Source: Fluviicoccus sp. | Lineage (GTDB): Bacteria > Pseudomonadota > Gammaproteobacteria > Pseudomonadales > Moraxellaceae | Assembly: GCF_030646115.1 (NCBI RefSeq) | Contig: NZ_JAUSMX010000032.1 | Span: forward strand, 102,391-166,390 | Reading direction: 5' to 3' | Length of the DNA: 64,000 nt | Shown: positions 45,751 to 54,972 of the stretch, piece by piece | Layout of the letters: every line of letters starts with the position of its first letter | Numbering within the stretch: the stretch's first letter is position 1 | Program-made: the position numbers and the translations under genes | The notes under the pieces: model-generated | The model's input: only the letters and a program-made list of their open reading frames with translations | Databases searched by the model: none | Told to the model about the DNA's origin: nothing

Positions 45751-46134
45751 TTGAGCCAGCGAATACAGCGTATCGCCGACCAGATCCAGCGTGAAATGGC
45801 CGACCTTATCCGCAATGAACTGAAAGACCCCCGTCTGGGCATGGTCACGGTTTCCGCTGTCCGGGTCAGCAAGGACATGGGTTATGCCGATGTCTATGTC
45901 ACGGTCATGGGCCAAAACCTGGATGAGGATTTTGCTCCCAGCATCGCGGTCCTGAACAATGCTGCCGGATTCCTGCGCGGTGAGCTAGGTCGGCGGCTGA
46001 TGGTGCGCATGATTCCCCGCCTGCGTTTTCATTATGACGAGGCCACCTCGCGCGGCAACCGTATGTCCGCCCTGATCAATCAGGCCATTGCCGAGGATGA
46101 AGCCCATCACTCCTCCGATACGGACGAAGCCTGA
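45751..46134 (+). CDS. rbfA: Ribosome-binding factor A
   Basis: 127 residues. RIADQIQREMADLIRNELKDPRLGMVTVSAVRVSKDMGYADVYVT is the RbfA KH-like fold with the conserved KDPR segment. It is a 30S late-assembly and cold-shock factor. TTG 45751 is preceded by GGAG and begins the conserved region; there is no nearby ATG. It lies directly after the intra-operon terminator. Confidence 0.95.
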   Translation: MSQRIQRIADQIQREMADLIRNELKDPRLGMVTVSAVRVSKDMGYADVYVTVMGQNLDEDFAPSIAVLNNAAGFLRGELGRRLMVRMIPRLRFHYDEATSRGNRMSALINQAIAEDEAHHSSDTDEA

Positions 46135-46153
46135 TTTCTCCCGGTAATCCCTC

Positions 46154-47077
46154 TTGAACAAGCCCAGACGTCCGCGCCGCCCGCTCGACGGCATCCTGCT
46201 GTTTGACAAGCCGCAAGGCATGTCCTCCAATCAAGCCTTGCAAAAAGTCCGTTGGTTATTCCAGGCGGAAAAGGCCGGCCATACCGGTAGTCTTGATCCG
46301 CTGGCAACCGGCCTGCTGCCCATCTGCTTCGGCGAGGCCACCAAGTTTTCCCAGCATTTGCTGGATGCCGACAAGGTCTATCGCGCCCGCATGCGGCTGG
46401 GGCAGAAAACGACCACGTCAGACGCTGAAGGCGAAGTGATCGCCGAACATCCAGTGCCGCGTCTCACCCGTACTGAAATCGACGCCGTGCTGACGAACTT
46501 TCGCGGCAACCTCACGCAAGTTCCGTCCATGTTCTCCGCCCTGAAAAAAGACGGGCGCCCGCTCTACGAGTTGGCCCGGCAGGGAATTGAAGTGGAGCGT
46601 GAGGCGAGACCTATCCGCATTGACCGCCTGGATGTCCTGCAAGTAGAACCCGAATTCTGGGACATCGAAGTCGCCTGCAGCAAAGGCACCTATATCCGCA
46701 ATCTGGTTGAAGATATTGGCGAAGCCTTGGGTTGCGGCGCGCATGTGGCGGCCTTGCGCCGACTGGCCAGCGGTCCCTTCCGTCTGCAAGGAGGCGTCAC
46801 GCTCGAAGCTCTGGAGCGGCTGGGCGGGGAGGGTGGGCTGGAGGCGCTGGATCGCCTGCTATTGCCACCCTGGGCGGCTGTTGACGATTATCCGAAACTG
46901 GAGTTGACGGAGACGGCTTCGTTTTACCTGCTGCGTGGCCAGCCGGTTCAGGTGCGCGGTTTGCCGCCTTCCGGTAAGGAAGTCCTGGTTTTTGGCCCGG
47001 AGCAACGTTTTCTGGGGATGGGAGTCGTCAGTGATGACGGTTTGCTCGCCCCCCGCCGGTTGTTACGTACACAATAG
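46154..47077 (+). CDS. truB: tRNA pseudouridine55 synthase TruB
   Basis: 307 residues. GHTGSLDPLATG places the catalytic Asp48, the E. coli number; LLFDKPQGMSSN opens the catalytic core and a PUA-like domain ends the protein. It makes pseudouridine 55 in the T loop of tRNAs. The TTG 46154 start gives the family N-terminus, 20 bases after rbfA. Confidence 0.97.
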   Translation: MNKPRRPRRPLDGILLFDKPQGMSSNQALQKVRWLFQAEKAGHTGSLDPLATGLLPICFGEATKFSQHLLDADKVYRARMRLGQKTTTSDAEGEVIAEHPVPRLTRTEIDAVLTNFRGNLTQVPSMFSALKKDGRPLYELARQGIEVEREARPIRIDRLDVLQVEPEFWDIEVACSKGTYIRNLVEDIGEALGCGAHVAALRRLASGPFRLQGGVTLEALERLGGEGGLEALDRLLLPPWAAVDDYPKLELTETASFYLLRGQPVQVRGLPPSGKEVLVFGPEQRFLGMGVVSDDGLLAPRRLLRTQ

Positions 47078-47080
47078 ACG

Positions 47081-47109
47081 TGGCAATCGCCGGAATGAAC
47101 CGATAAAAT
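47081..47109 (+). promoter_or_regulatory. Candidate rpsO promoter
   Basis: TGGCAA (47081-47086), 17 bp, TAAAAT (47104-47109), 70 bases before rpsO. The -35 is weak. Confidence 0.45.
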
Positions 47110-47178
47110 ACCGCGCACGCTGGCTGTAGAGATGCACGGCCAGACGCCCTTTCCCTAGCATCTCGTGGAGATAACACC

Positions 47179-47448
47179 ATGGCTCTTACTGTAGCCCAGA
47201 AAGCTGAAATCATCGCCAAGTTTGCCCGCGTCGAAAATGACACTGGTTCTCCTGAAGTGCAGGTTGCACTGCTGTCGGCCCAGATCGATGATCTGCAGTC
47301 GCACTTCAAGGCGCACAAGCACGATCACCACTCCCGTCGCGGTCTGATCCGCATGGTCAACCAGCGCCGCAAGCTGCTGGATTACCTGAACGGCAAGGAT
47401 CATGGCCGCTACGTCGCCCTGATCCAGACACTGGGCCTGCGCCGCTAA
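47179..47448 (+). CDS. rpsO: 30S ribosomal protein S15
   Basis: 89 residues. [42 protein letters not shown] with the conserved GSPEVQ and H-D-HSRRGL contacts to 16S rRNA. Strong Shine-Dalgarno (GGAG). It is followed by a terminator and pnp, as in E. coli. Confidence 0.99.
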   Translation: MALTVAQKAEIIAKFARVENDTGSPEVQVALLSAQIDDLQSHFKAHKHDHHSRRGLIRMVNQRRKLLDYLNGKDHGRYVALIQTLGLRR

Positions 47449-47458
47449 GCAAGCCTGT

Positions 47459-47488
47459 AACGGGGAGCTCAGGCTCCCCGTTGTTTTT
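47459..47488 (+). terminator. Intrinsic terminator after rpsO
   Basis: A 10-bp stem AACGGGGAGC / GCTCCCCGTT with a TCAG loop and a T-run. It separates rpsO from pnp. Confidence 0.9.
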
Positions 47489-47506
47489 AGCCAACCCCTA
47501 TCGTGA

Positions 47507-47567
47507 CTATGGATGAGGCTGCTAAGACTTGCGTTGCCCGCATCTCAAGTCTTAGTGGCCTCCATAG
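47507..47567 (+). promoter_or_regulatory. Long hairpin in the pnp leader (probable RNase III site)
   Basis: The outer arms CTATGGATGAGGC / GCCTCCATAG enclose a perfect inner stem CTAAGACTTG / CAAGTCTTAG. It ends 30 bases before the pnp ATG. In E. coli a comparable leader hairpin is cut by RNase III and lets PNPase repress its own mRNA. Confidence 0.7.
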
Positions 47568-47596
47568 AAGAAAAGCAAAACCGGAGACACTCTCGT

Positions 47597-49672
47597 ATGT
47601 TCAATATTGTTCGCAAGGAATTCCAGTTCGGTCGTGACACCGTCGTGCTTGAAACCGGGCGCGTGGCCCGTCAGGCCAGCTCCGTGGTCGTGACCATGGG
47701 TGGCGTAACCGTGCTGGTGGCCGTGGTCGCCAACAAGTCCGTCAAGGCAGGTCAGGATTTCTTTCCCCTGACCGTCAACTATCAGGAAAAGGCATATGCC
47801 GCCGGTCGCATTCCCGGTGGTTACGGCAAGCGCGAAGGCCGCATGTCCGAAAAGGAAACGCTGACCTCCCGCCTCATCGACCGCCCGGTGCGCCCGCTGT
47901 TCCCGGAAGGCTTCGTCAATGAAGTCCAGGTGACGGCAACCGTGGTCTCCACCGACCGTGTTGCGGATACGGATATTGCCGCCATGATCGGCGCCTCTGC
48001 CGCGCTGACCATTGCCGGCATTCCGTTCAAGGGCCCCATCGGCGCCGCCCGCGTGGCGTACGTCAACGGCGAATACCGCCTGAACCCGACCTATGCCGAA
48101 CAGGAAACCTCCGATCTGGATCTGGTGGTTGCCGGTACCGACAAGGCGGTGCTGATGGTTGAATCCGAAGCCAAGGAACTCAGCGAAGACGAAATGCTGG
48201 GCGCCGTGCTGTTCGGACACGAAGAAATGCAGGTGGCCATTGCCGCCATCAAGGAATTTGCGGCTGAAGTGAACACCCCGGCTTGGGAATGGCAGGCTCC
48301 GGCCGGCAACCAGGCGCTGAAGGATGCCCTGAAAGGCGCTTTTGAAGCCTCCATTTCCGAAGCCTACACCATCAGCGAAAAGCAGGTTCGTTACAGCCGT
48401 CTGGGCGCTCTTGAACAGGAAGCGGTTGCCCGCTTTGCGGTTGAAGGCTCCGGCGTTACGGCCGATGACGTGCAGACCTGCTTCGAAGATCTCAAGTACC
48501 GCACCGTGCGTGACAACATCCTCAGCGGCAAGCCCCGTATTGACGGTCGTGACACCAAGACCGTACGTGCGCTGGACGTGCAGGTTGGCGTGCTGCCGAA
48601 CGCACACGGCTCGGCGTTGTTTACCCGAGGCGAAACCCAGGCCTTGGTTACCGCTACCCTGGGCAGCGCCCGCGATTCGCTGATGGTGGATGCGCTGGAA
48701 GGCACCTACACCGACCCGTTCATGCTGCACTACAATTTCCCGGCTTACTCGGTCGGTGAGACCGGTCGTGAAACCGGTCCGAAGCGTCGTGAAATCGGTC
48801 ATGGCCGTCTGGCCCGTCGCGGTGTGGCGCCCATGCTGCCCGCCAACGACAAGTTCCCTTACGCCATCCGTGTCGTGTCCGATATCACCGAATCCAACGG
48901 CTCCTCGTCCATGGCCTCGGTCTGCGGCGCGTCGCTGGCGCTGATGGATGCCGGCGTGCCGGTGCGTGCTCCCGTGGCCGGTATTGCCATGGGTCTGGTC
49001 AAGGAAGGCGACCGTTTCGCTGTGCTGTCCGACATCCTGGGTGATGAAGATCATCTCGGCGACATGGACTTCAAGGTGGCCGGCAGCGCCAAGGGCATCA
49101 CCGCACTGCAGATGGACATCAAGATCGAAGGCATCACCGAAGAAATCATGGAAGTGGCGCTGGGCCAGGCGCAAGCCGGTCGCCTGCACATTCTGGAAGC
49201 CATGAACAAGGTGTTGCCGACCGCCCGTCCGGAAGTCAGCGGCAATGCCCCGACCTACGCCACCATCCAGATCAATCCGGACAAGATCCGCGACGTGATC
49301 GGCAAGGGCGGCGCCACCATCCGCGCCCTCTGCGAAGAAACCAAGGCCAGCATCGATATCGAAGACAGCGGTATGGTGCGCATCTACGGCGAAACCAAGG
49401 CGGCCACTCAGGCGGCTCTGGCCAAGGTTCAGGCGATTACCGCCGAAGTGGAAGTCGGCACCATCTACGAAGGTACGGTTGCCCGTATCGTCGAGTTTGG
49501 CGCCTTTGTCACCATCATGCCGGGCACGGATGGTCTGGTTCACATATCCCAGATCGCCAACCAGCGTGTGGAAAATGTGGGCGACTTCCTCAAGGAAGGC
49601 CAGAAGGTGAATGTGCGGGTGCTGGATATTGACCAGCGCGGCCGCATCAAACTGTCCATGAAGGAAGCGTAA
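47597..49672 (+). CDS. pnp: Polyribonucleotide nucleotidyltransferase (PNPase)
   Basis: 691 residues (E. coli 711). Two RNase PH domains ([15 protein letters not shown] in the first; [28 protein letters not shown] in the second), then KH ([15 protein letters not shown]) and S1 ([28 protein letters not shown]). It degrades RNA 3' to 5' with phosphate and is part of the degradosome. ATG 47597 gives the family start. Confidence 0.99.
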   Translation: MFNIVRKEFQFGRDTVVLETGRVARQASSVVVTMGGVTVLVAVVANKSVKAGQDFFPLTVNYQEKAYAAGRIPGGYGKREGRMSEKETLTSRLIDRPVRPLFPEGFVNEVQVTATVVSTDRVADTDIAAMIGASAALTIAGIPFKGPIGAARVAYVNGEYRLNPTYAEQETSDLDLVVAGTDKAVLMVESEAKELSEDEMLGAVLFGHEEMQVAIAAIKEFAAEVNTPAWEWQAPAGNQALKDALKGAFEASISEAYTISEKQVRYSRLGALEQEAVARFAVEGSGVTADDVQTCFEDLKYRTVRDNILSGKPRIDGRDTKTVRALDVQVGVLPNAHGSALFTRGETQALVTATLGSARDSLMVDALEGTYTDPFMLHYNFPAYSVGETGRETGPKRREIGHGRLARRGVAPMLPANDKFPYAIRVVSDITESNGSSSMASVCGASLALMDAGVPVRAPVAGIAMGLVKEGDRFAVLSDILGDEDHLGDMDFKVAGSAKGITALQMDIKIEGITEEIMEVALGQAQAGRLHILEAMNKVLPTARPEVSGNAPTYATIQINPDKIRDVIGKGGATIRALCEETKASIDIEDSGMVRIYGETKAATQAALAKVQAITAEVEVGTIYEGTVARIVEFGAFVTIMPGTDGLVHISQIANQRVENVGDFLKEGQKVNVRVLDIDQRGRIKLSMKEA

Positions 49673-49690
49673 TACCGGCGATTGTCCGGA

Positions 49691-49715
49691 GCGGGTCAAC
49701 GCCCTGTTGACCCGC
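49691..49715 (+). other. Hairpin after pnp without a U-tract
   Basis: A 10-bp stem GCGGGTCAAC / GTTGACCCGC, 18 bases after the stop. With no T-run it is more likely an mRNA 3' end stabiliser or processing site than an intrinsic terminator. Confidence 0.5.
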
Positions 49716-49842
49716 AAACCAGAATAAATGACAGTACAGCCAATGATGCTGCCGACAGCTTGGTGATGATAGCGGTTGGTGGTATCTTTGTTCGTCGTCA
49801 ATGGAAAACCCTGAAAAACAATAAGGCAGGAGTAAAGAGGGC

Positions 49843-50880
49843 ATGAAATTTCCGCGTGCATTGCGTGTTGGCGCTATCGCTTCCCTGGTCACCATGACCG
49901 CCCTGTTTTCAGGGTGTTCCCAGGTAGTGAAGACAGGCGCTTCAATCGCCATCAAATTCAGTGAAAACAATATTGTGCCGCCCATCATGGCGCTGGATGA
50001 CGCCCAGATGGCCTGCGCCTCCGGCGAAGCCCTGACCCCGTTGATCCTCGCCACCGAAGGTATGGGCGCCGATCCCGCCAAGATGGCGGTGTTGATGTAT
50101 GTCTCCGCCGGTCTGTGTGCTGAAGACCGTGCGCTTGAGCACGAACTCCGTTACGTCCGCTCCTCGCGCTCCAATCTGATTGAAGATGCTCAGGACGCCC
50201 GTATTGCCCAGAAGCGCTGGTCAGCCTTGGCGGCGCGCCGTCAGCAAGAGGCCTACCGCCGTTTTGTTGAACATTATGAGAAAAGCTTCAATTTCAAGCT
50301 GGGCGAGAATTGCCCTTCCATGCATACCGACTTTGAGAAGATGGTGTACTTGATCGGTCTGGCCTCCGGTATGCAGGCAGTTGTCAATGATATCGCCTCG
50401 CAGGGCGCTGTCGGTGTGCCCAAGGATATCGCCGGTATCGTCGATCGTGCCATGACCTGTCTGGATAATGCCGAATGGTGGGGCGTACCCATGGCGACCC
50501 GTGCGGCGGTGTGGGCCTTGCTGCCTGGCGCCAGCGAAGGCAAGCCTGACCCGTTCACGACCATGAAGGACTCCACACGTCTGGGCGAGCGCAAGGGCGT
50601 GCGTCTGGCGCATGCCATTTACGCGTTGTCCGCCCAGGCCACCGGCAAGGAAGAATTGCTGCGTGACGCCCTCAAGACCTACGGTAACTCCTCTACCATG
50701 GCGGTTAACGCCAAGTTCCGCCTGTTCGATGTCATGGGCGGTCTGATGGTGCAGACGATTGCCGACCGCTACTGGACGGAAAAGACCGGCACCCGCATGC
50801 CCGATGGTGGTTTTACCAAGTTCTGGGATGACAAGCCTTCTTCCGAGAGCACGGGCATCTCCATTGACGATCTGCTCTGA
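49843..50880 (+). CDS. Lipoprotein, probable TatT-like TRAP transporter component
   Basis: 345 residues. The signal peptide ends in SGC (Cys25). The mature protein is nearly all helical, with repeated Ala-rich helices (MAVLMYVSAGLCAEDRALEHELRYVR and LAARRQQEAYRRFVEHYEKSF), the arrangement expected of TatT/TPR-like lipoproteins that accompany TRAP binding proteins. It is the first gene of a three-gene TRAP cluster with the binding protein 21 bases downstream. The TatT assignment rests mainly on context and architecture. GGAG precedes the ATG. Confidence 0.65.
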   Translation: MKFPRALRVGAIASLVTMTALFSGCSQVVKTGASIAIKFSENNIVPPIMALDDAQMACASGEALTPLILATEGMGADPAKMAVLMYVSAGLCAEDRALEHELRYVRSSRSNLIEDAQDARIAQKRWSALAARRQQEAYRRFVEHYEKSFNFKLGENCPSMHTDFEKMVYLIGLASGMQAVVNDIASQGAVGVPKDIAGIVDRAMTCLDNAEWWGVPMATRAAVWALLPGASEGKPDPFTTMKDSTRLGERKGVRLAHAIYALSAQATGKEELLRDALKTYGNSSTMAVNAKFRLFDVMGGLMVQTIADRYWTEKTGTRMPDGGFTKFWDDKPSSESTGISIDDLL

Positions 50881-50901
50881 TTGCCAGGAGACGGCATAAC
50901 C

Positions 50902-51906
50902 ATGTTGCGGCAAACCCTGAGTCTGTTGTTGGCGTTATTTGCCCTGTGCTGGAGCGTCGTAGCTAATGCGATGGTCCAGCGTTCCCTGTGTGTCTGGGAT
51001 TTGCTGGGCGCCAACGGGGAAACCTACAACCTGATGAAGGATTATCGGGTTGCCGCCCGTGCGTGGGGGGTGGATTTCAACCTCCGTTCCTACAGCGAGG
51101 AAAAAATTGCCGCCGAGGATTTCCGGGTGGGGCAGTGTGACGCCATGGTGGTGACCGGTCTGCGTACCAAGCCCTTCAATGGGTTCTCGGGCAGTCTGGA
51201 ATCCATTGGTACAATTCCTTCCTACGATCATCTCCGCATGGTGATCGGCGCCATGAGTTCGGCCAAGGCTGCCAAGCTGATGACCAGTGGCGCTTACGAG
51301 GTTGTCGGCGTCATGCCTTTCGGCGGCATTTATTTCTACGTTAATGATCGCAATATCAATGATGTTGGAAAGCTCGCCGGCAAAAAAATCGCCTATTTTG
51401 ATTACGACAAGTCCCAGGGCAAATTGTTGCAACAGATTGGCGCGCAAGCCATGCCTTCAGACGTGACCAATTTTGCGCCGAAATTCAATAACGGCGCCGT
51501 GGATATCATCTTTGCTCCGGCGGCTGCCTACCGTCCACTGGAGTTGTACCGGGGTATGGGGAAAAACGGGGGTATTCCGGATTTCCTGCTCGCCCAGTCC
51601 TCTCTTCAGATTGTTATTCGCTCCGATAAGTATCCTCCGGGCTTTGGTCAAAGCTCGCGAAACTACATCTACGGCCAATATGACCGGATTCTGTCGATCA
51701 TCAAGAAGTATGAAAGTGATATTGATCCTAAATACTGGTTTCATATTCCGGATTCCGACCGTGCCAAGTATGTAGCCATGATGCGGGAGTCCAGAATCAA
51801 TTTGGCCAAGGAAGGGTTGTATGACCGGCGGCTGATGGCCTTGCTGAAACGGGTCCGATGCCAGCTTGAACCAGGCAGCGGCGAGTGCAGTGAGAACCTG
51901 GAGTAG
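50902..51906 (+). CDS. Periplasmic TRAP-type solute-binding protein
   Basis: 334 residues with a signal peptide (about 1-22). The core (SLCVWDLLGANGETYNLMKDYRVAARAWGVDFNLRSYSEEKIAAEDF, GVMPFGGIYFYVN, KKIAYFDYD, VDIIFAPAAAYRPLELYRGMG) fits a two-lobed binding protein of the putative-solute-binding class (DUF6091-like) associated with TRAP permeases rather than classical DctP. The ligand is unknown. ATG 50902 follows GGAG; a TTG 21 bases upstream overlaps the previous stop region. Confidence 0.78.
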   Translation: MLRQTLSLLLALFALCWSVVANAMVQRSLCVWDLLGANGETYNLMKDYRVAARAWGVDFNLRSYSEEKIAAEDFRVGQCDAMVVTGLRTKPFNGFSGSLESIGTIPSYDHLRMVIGAMSSAKAAKLMTSGAYEVVGVMPFGGIYFYVNDRNINDVGKLAGKKIAYFDYDKSQGKLLQQIGAQAMPSDVTNFAPKFNNGAVDIIFAPAAAYRPLELYRGMGKNGGIPDFLLAQSSLQIVIRSDKYPPGFGQSSRNYIYGQYDRILSIIKKYESDIDPKYWFHIPDSDRAKYVAMMRESRINLAKEGLYDRRLMALLKRVRCQLEPGSGECSENLE

Positions 51907-52138
51907 TTGATCATGGCTTGGTGATTGTTTTTTGTGACGATCACGGAGCCTCAGGAGTGTTGGTTTGGCACGGAATAGCAGCCAGGGAAAGGAAGATGAC
52001 GCAGCCGTAATGCGGGAATAATTAAACTCACACAGTGAGTCGTTGACCGTCAGGGTTGCAAAAGGGCATCGGTGGTTTCAGGAGGGGAGAGAATACCTGA
52101 AGCCCATCGGTTGGTTATTACAAGAGTAGCGGGACACC
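51907..52138 (+). promoter_or_regulatory. Leader with palindromes ahead of the TRAP permease gene
   Basis: There is no gene in these 232 bases. A palindrome ACTCAC-ACA-GTGAGT lies at 52026-52040. A stem GGTTTCAGG / CCTGAAGCC (about 52074-52106) holds an AGGGGAGAG loop. The gap may contain a second promoter or a site that sets permease level relative to the binding protein. Confidence 0.4.
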
Positions 52139-54220
52139 ATGAATCATAAGCCTGTGTTTTTGAACCGTTCGCTGAGCGAATGGATATTCAGTCTGCCAGT
52201 TTTCGCACTGCTCATACTGACGCTTGTTATTGGCACCGGGGAAATGATCCACGGTCAATTGCTGCGTATGGGCGAGAAATTGTTTGGGGACCCACCCACC
52301 GGTATCCAGTATTTCATGCTGCGTGCCGATCCGGCCAAGCCGGACTGTAATCCCAACCCCGATATTGATGCCGAAGTGCAACGACTGATCCAGGCACAGG
52401 CCAGTGATCCGTTCGCGGATATCATGGGCGGCGGACTTTCGGCTGAAGATGCCCGGAAATCCATTGAAACGGCCATGACGTTGTGCGCGGACAAGTACAC
52501 GGCGTACACCAGCATCAGCAAGCACATCACGCCTGCGCTGAAGGCCTACCGGGGTTTCGAAACGGCGTTTTTCGGGATATTCCGCTTCGGTACTGAAAAC
52601 CGGTCCGTGATCCTGATCCTGATGGTGGTGATTGCGGCAACCCTGACTACTTTGGGCACACACCATATTTCCTTGCGGCCGCCATCAACACGCACCGACT
52701 TCAAGGTTTACTCCATTGCCATGGTCGCGGCCAATCTCTTGTTGCTGGCATCGTCCATCGCCTACTGGAAGCTGCAGAAAGACTCCGGCATACCGATAGA
52801 ACACCCGATCATTAACTATTTGTGGACGGGATTCTTCGCCATTCTGGTGGTAATCAGCCTCAAGCAATTCTTCAAGCCGCCCGCAGCGGCAAAGGACGGC
52901 GGCTCCATCGGCATGGCCCTGCTCTCCATTCCGCTGTATGCGTTCATGGCCTTGAATGCCGGTTTGACCTTCCTTGGGCAGCAGCATTATTCAGGCCTGG
53001 CTATTTATCTGGGCCAGATGATGGAACTGTCGGGTATTTTCCTGAATCTGTCGCTGTATCTGTGGGCCGGTATGCTGCTCAAGCAGACCCGTGTCGTGGA
53101 TCTGTTCCTGAATATTGTGCGTCCGTGGGGTTTTTCGCCCGAAGTACTGACCTACATCATTCTGGTTGCGGCAGCCATACCGACCGCCTACACCGGTGCG
53201 TCGGGTATTTTCGTGATCGCAGCCGGTGCGGTGGTGTATCGTGAAATCCAGAACTCCGGCGCCCGTCGCCAGTATGCGCTGGCGGCAACTGCCATGTCCG
53301 GTTCGCTGGGTGTGGTGCTGAGTCCGTGTCTGCTGGTGGTGGTGATTGCGGCGCTGAACAAGCAGGTGACCACGGACCAACTCTTTGGCTGGGGCGCCTA
53401 TGTCTTCATGCTCAGCTCTACGCTGTTCCTGATTGTGTCGCTGATTCTGGCCAAAGAAAAGTTCAAGCTGGCGCCGCCTTCCGTCGCCATACCGCAGTCG
53501 GCAAGAGCCTTGGTGCCTGTATCCCCTTATGTCGTTATCACGATTTTGGTGGTTGGGTTCTATAGTCTTGTGCTGGATACCCAGACGGACGAGTTCACTG
53601 CGCCCATGGTGCTGCCAATCATCATGCTGGCGATTGTCTGGTTCGACAAGGTGCGCCGTGAGCAGATCCCGGCGACCAGCCCGGCCAATCAGGAGCGTCG
53701 TATTGGTTTTGAAGGCGCGGTTCGTGAAGCGACCAACGATACCATCGGTCACATCGGCGCGCTGATCATGCTGATGGCGCTGTCCGTCAGTATTGGCGGT
53801 GTCATCGAGCGCTCCGGCATCATGGATGCCGTTCCGGCAACCTTCGGCAGCCCGTTCATGGCGGTTGGCATTCTGCTGGGGCTGTTGGTCTTCATCGGCA
53901 TGGTAATGGATCCATTCGGTGCGGTGATTCTGGTGTCTGCAACCATTGCCCCCATTGCCTACAACAACGGCATCGATCCGGTACACTTCTGGATGATCGT
54001 GCTCACGGCCTTCGAGCTGGGTTATTTGTCACCACCGGTAGCTTTGAACCAGTTGTTGACGCGGCAGGTGGTGGGTGAGGAAGAAATGGATGCCGCCGAC
54101 AAAGAGGTCAGTCATCTCAGCTTCTATTACAAATACGAGCGCTGGATTTTGCCTTGTATCGTCATGGCTGCTTCCTTGCTGCTGGTTGCCTTTGTCCCGC
54201 TCTTCTTCTACGTGAAGTAA
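52139..54220 (+). CDS. TRAP transporter fused permease (DctQ-DctM)
   Basis: 693 residues with about 16 membrane segments. The N-terminal ~220 residues (four helices around a ~100-residue soluble insertion rich in Asp and Cys) form a DctQ-like part. From ~260 the DctM-like part shows TRAP motifs IPTAYTGASGIFVIAAGAVVY and FIGMVMDPFGAVILVSATIAPIA with FELGYLSPPVALN. It drives Na+-coupled solute uptake with the binding protein. The fusion and the soluble insertion between the first two helices are unusual compared with simple QM fusions. Confidence 0.88.
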   Translation: MNHKPVFLNRSLSEWIFSLPVFALLILTLVIGTGEMIHGQLLRMGEKLFGDPPTGIQYFMLRADPAKPDCNPNPDIDAEVQRLIQAQASDPFADIMGGGLSAEDARKSIETAMTLCADKYTAYTSISKHITPALKAYRGFETAFFGIFRFGTENRSVILILMVVIAATLTTLGTHHISLRPPSTRTDFKVYSIAMVAANLLLLASSIAYWKLQKDSGIPIEHPIINYLWTGFFAILVVISLKQFFKPPAAAKDGGSIGMALLSIPLYAFMALNAGLTFLGQQHYSGLAIYLGQMMELSGIFLNLSLYLWAGMLLKQTRVVDLFLNIVRPWGFSPEVLTYIILVAAAIPTAYTGASGIFVIAAGAVVYREIQNSGARRQYALAATAMSGSLGVVLSPCLLVVVIAALNKQVTTDQLFGWGAYVFMLSSTLFLIVSLILAKEKFKLAPPSVAIPQSARALVPVSPYVVITILVVGFYSLVLDTQTDEFTAPMVLPIIMLAIVWFDKVRREQIPATSPANQERRIGFEGAVREATNDTIGHIGALIMLMALSVSIGGVIERSGIMDAVPATFGSPFMAVGILLGLLVFIGMVMDPFGAVILVSATIAPIAYNNGIDPVHFWMIVLTAFELGYLSPPVALNQLLTRQVVGEEEMDAADKEVSHLSFYYKYERWILPCIVMAASLLLVAFVPLFFYVK

Positions 54221-54237
54221 ACAACGGGCAGAATATG

Positions 54238-54266
54238 AAAAGCCGACCTCCGGGTCGGTTTTTTAT
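54238..54266 (+). terminator. Intrinsic terminator after the TRAP operon
   Basis: Stem CCGACC-TCCG-GGTCGG extended by wobble pairs, followed by a T-run. Confidence 0.88.
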
Positions 54267-54279
54267 TGGGAGAAATATT

Positions 54280-54873
54280 GTGTTCGTCCACAAGCATGCG
54301 CCCTTGGTTATCCTGATGATCACTTTGGCATTCAGTATGATCCTGAGTCAGTGGCTTGGCTTGCAATGGCTGGCATGGGATCGCGGGCAGTTGCAGGCGG
54401 GTGAAGTCTGGCGACTCTATAGCGGGCACTTTGTGCATCTTGGGCTCTGGCACTTGACGCTGAACCTGTTGGCGCTGGGATTGCTGGCCGTGCTGTTTGC
54501 GGAAGAGTTGGGTTGGCGAAGCTGGATGCTGGTATTAGGACTGCTTCCACCCTTTATCAGCGCCGGTTTGTGGTGGGGCATGCCGAACTTGCAGGGGTAT
54601 GCGGGATTATCCGGAGTTTTGCATGGCGTCTTTGTGCTGGGGGCAATCCGGATGTGGTCCAACCCGCCGGAACGGGCGTTGAGCGCCACGCTGCTGGTAC
54701 TGGTGCTGGTCAAGTTATGGCTGGAGCCTGGCAGTGCCGAGTCAGGAGTCACGGCATCACTGATCGGAGGCCGCATCCTGGTGGAAGCCCATCAGTGGGG
54801 GGCAGCCGGAGGTGTGGCAATAGCCTGTGTCATGCGCTGTCAACCGTCATGCAGCCATGCTGGTTCTGTCTGA
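54280..54873 (+). CDS. Rhombosortase-like rhomboid intramembrane protease
   Basis: 197 residues with about six membrane helices. YSGHFVHLGLWHLTLNLLALGLL is the rhomboid loop/helix motif, GYAGLSGVLHGVFVLGAI contains the catalytic Ser in GLSG followed by H (the rhombosortase form), and a late His in EAHQWGAAGGVA completes the dyad. Rhombosortases cut GlyGly-CTERM anchors. GTG 54280 is chosen because it lies after the upstream terminator and has a GGGAG site; the longer frame would cross the terminator. No GlyGly-CTERM protein is seen in this window. Confidence 0.85.
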   Translation: MFVHKHAPLVILMITLAFSMILSQWLGLQWLAWDRGQLQAGEVWRLYSGHFVHLGLWHLTLNLLALGLLAVLFAEELGWRSWMLVLGLLPPFISAGLWWGMPNLQGYAGLSGVLHGVFVLGAIRMWSNPPERALSATLLVLVLVKLWLEPGSAESGVTASLIGGRILVEAHQWGAAGGVAIACVMRCQPSCSHAGSV

Positions 54874-54972
54874 AAGAAAGTACAAAATTGGTACCATAAT
54901 CCCATAAATTGATATTCATCAGCCGGGGATTTCGCATATTATCGCCGCAGCCCGCGAAAGTGACTTATTGAC

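Noticed and set aside
47552..49861. 769-codon minus-strand frame
   Set aside because: Shadow of pnp.
54154..54279. Upstream part of the rhombosortase frame
   Set aside because: It overlaps the TRAP permease and runs through an intrinsic terminator.
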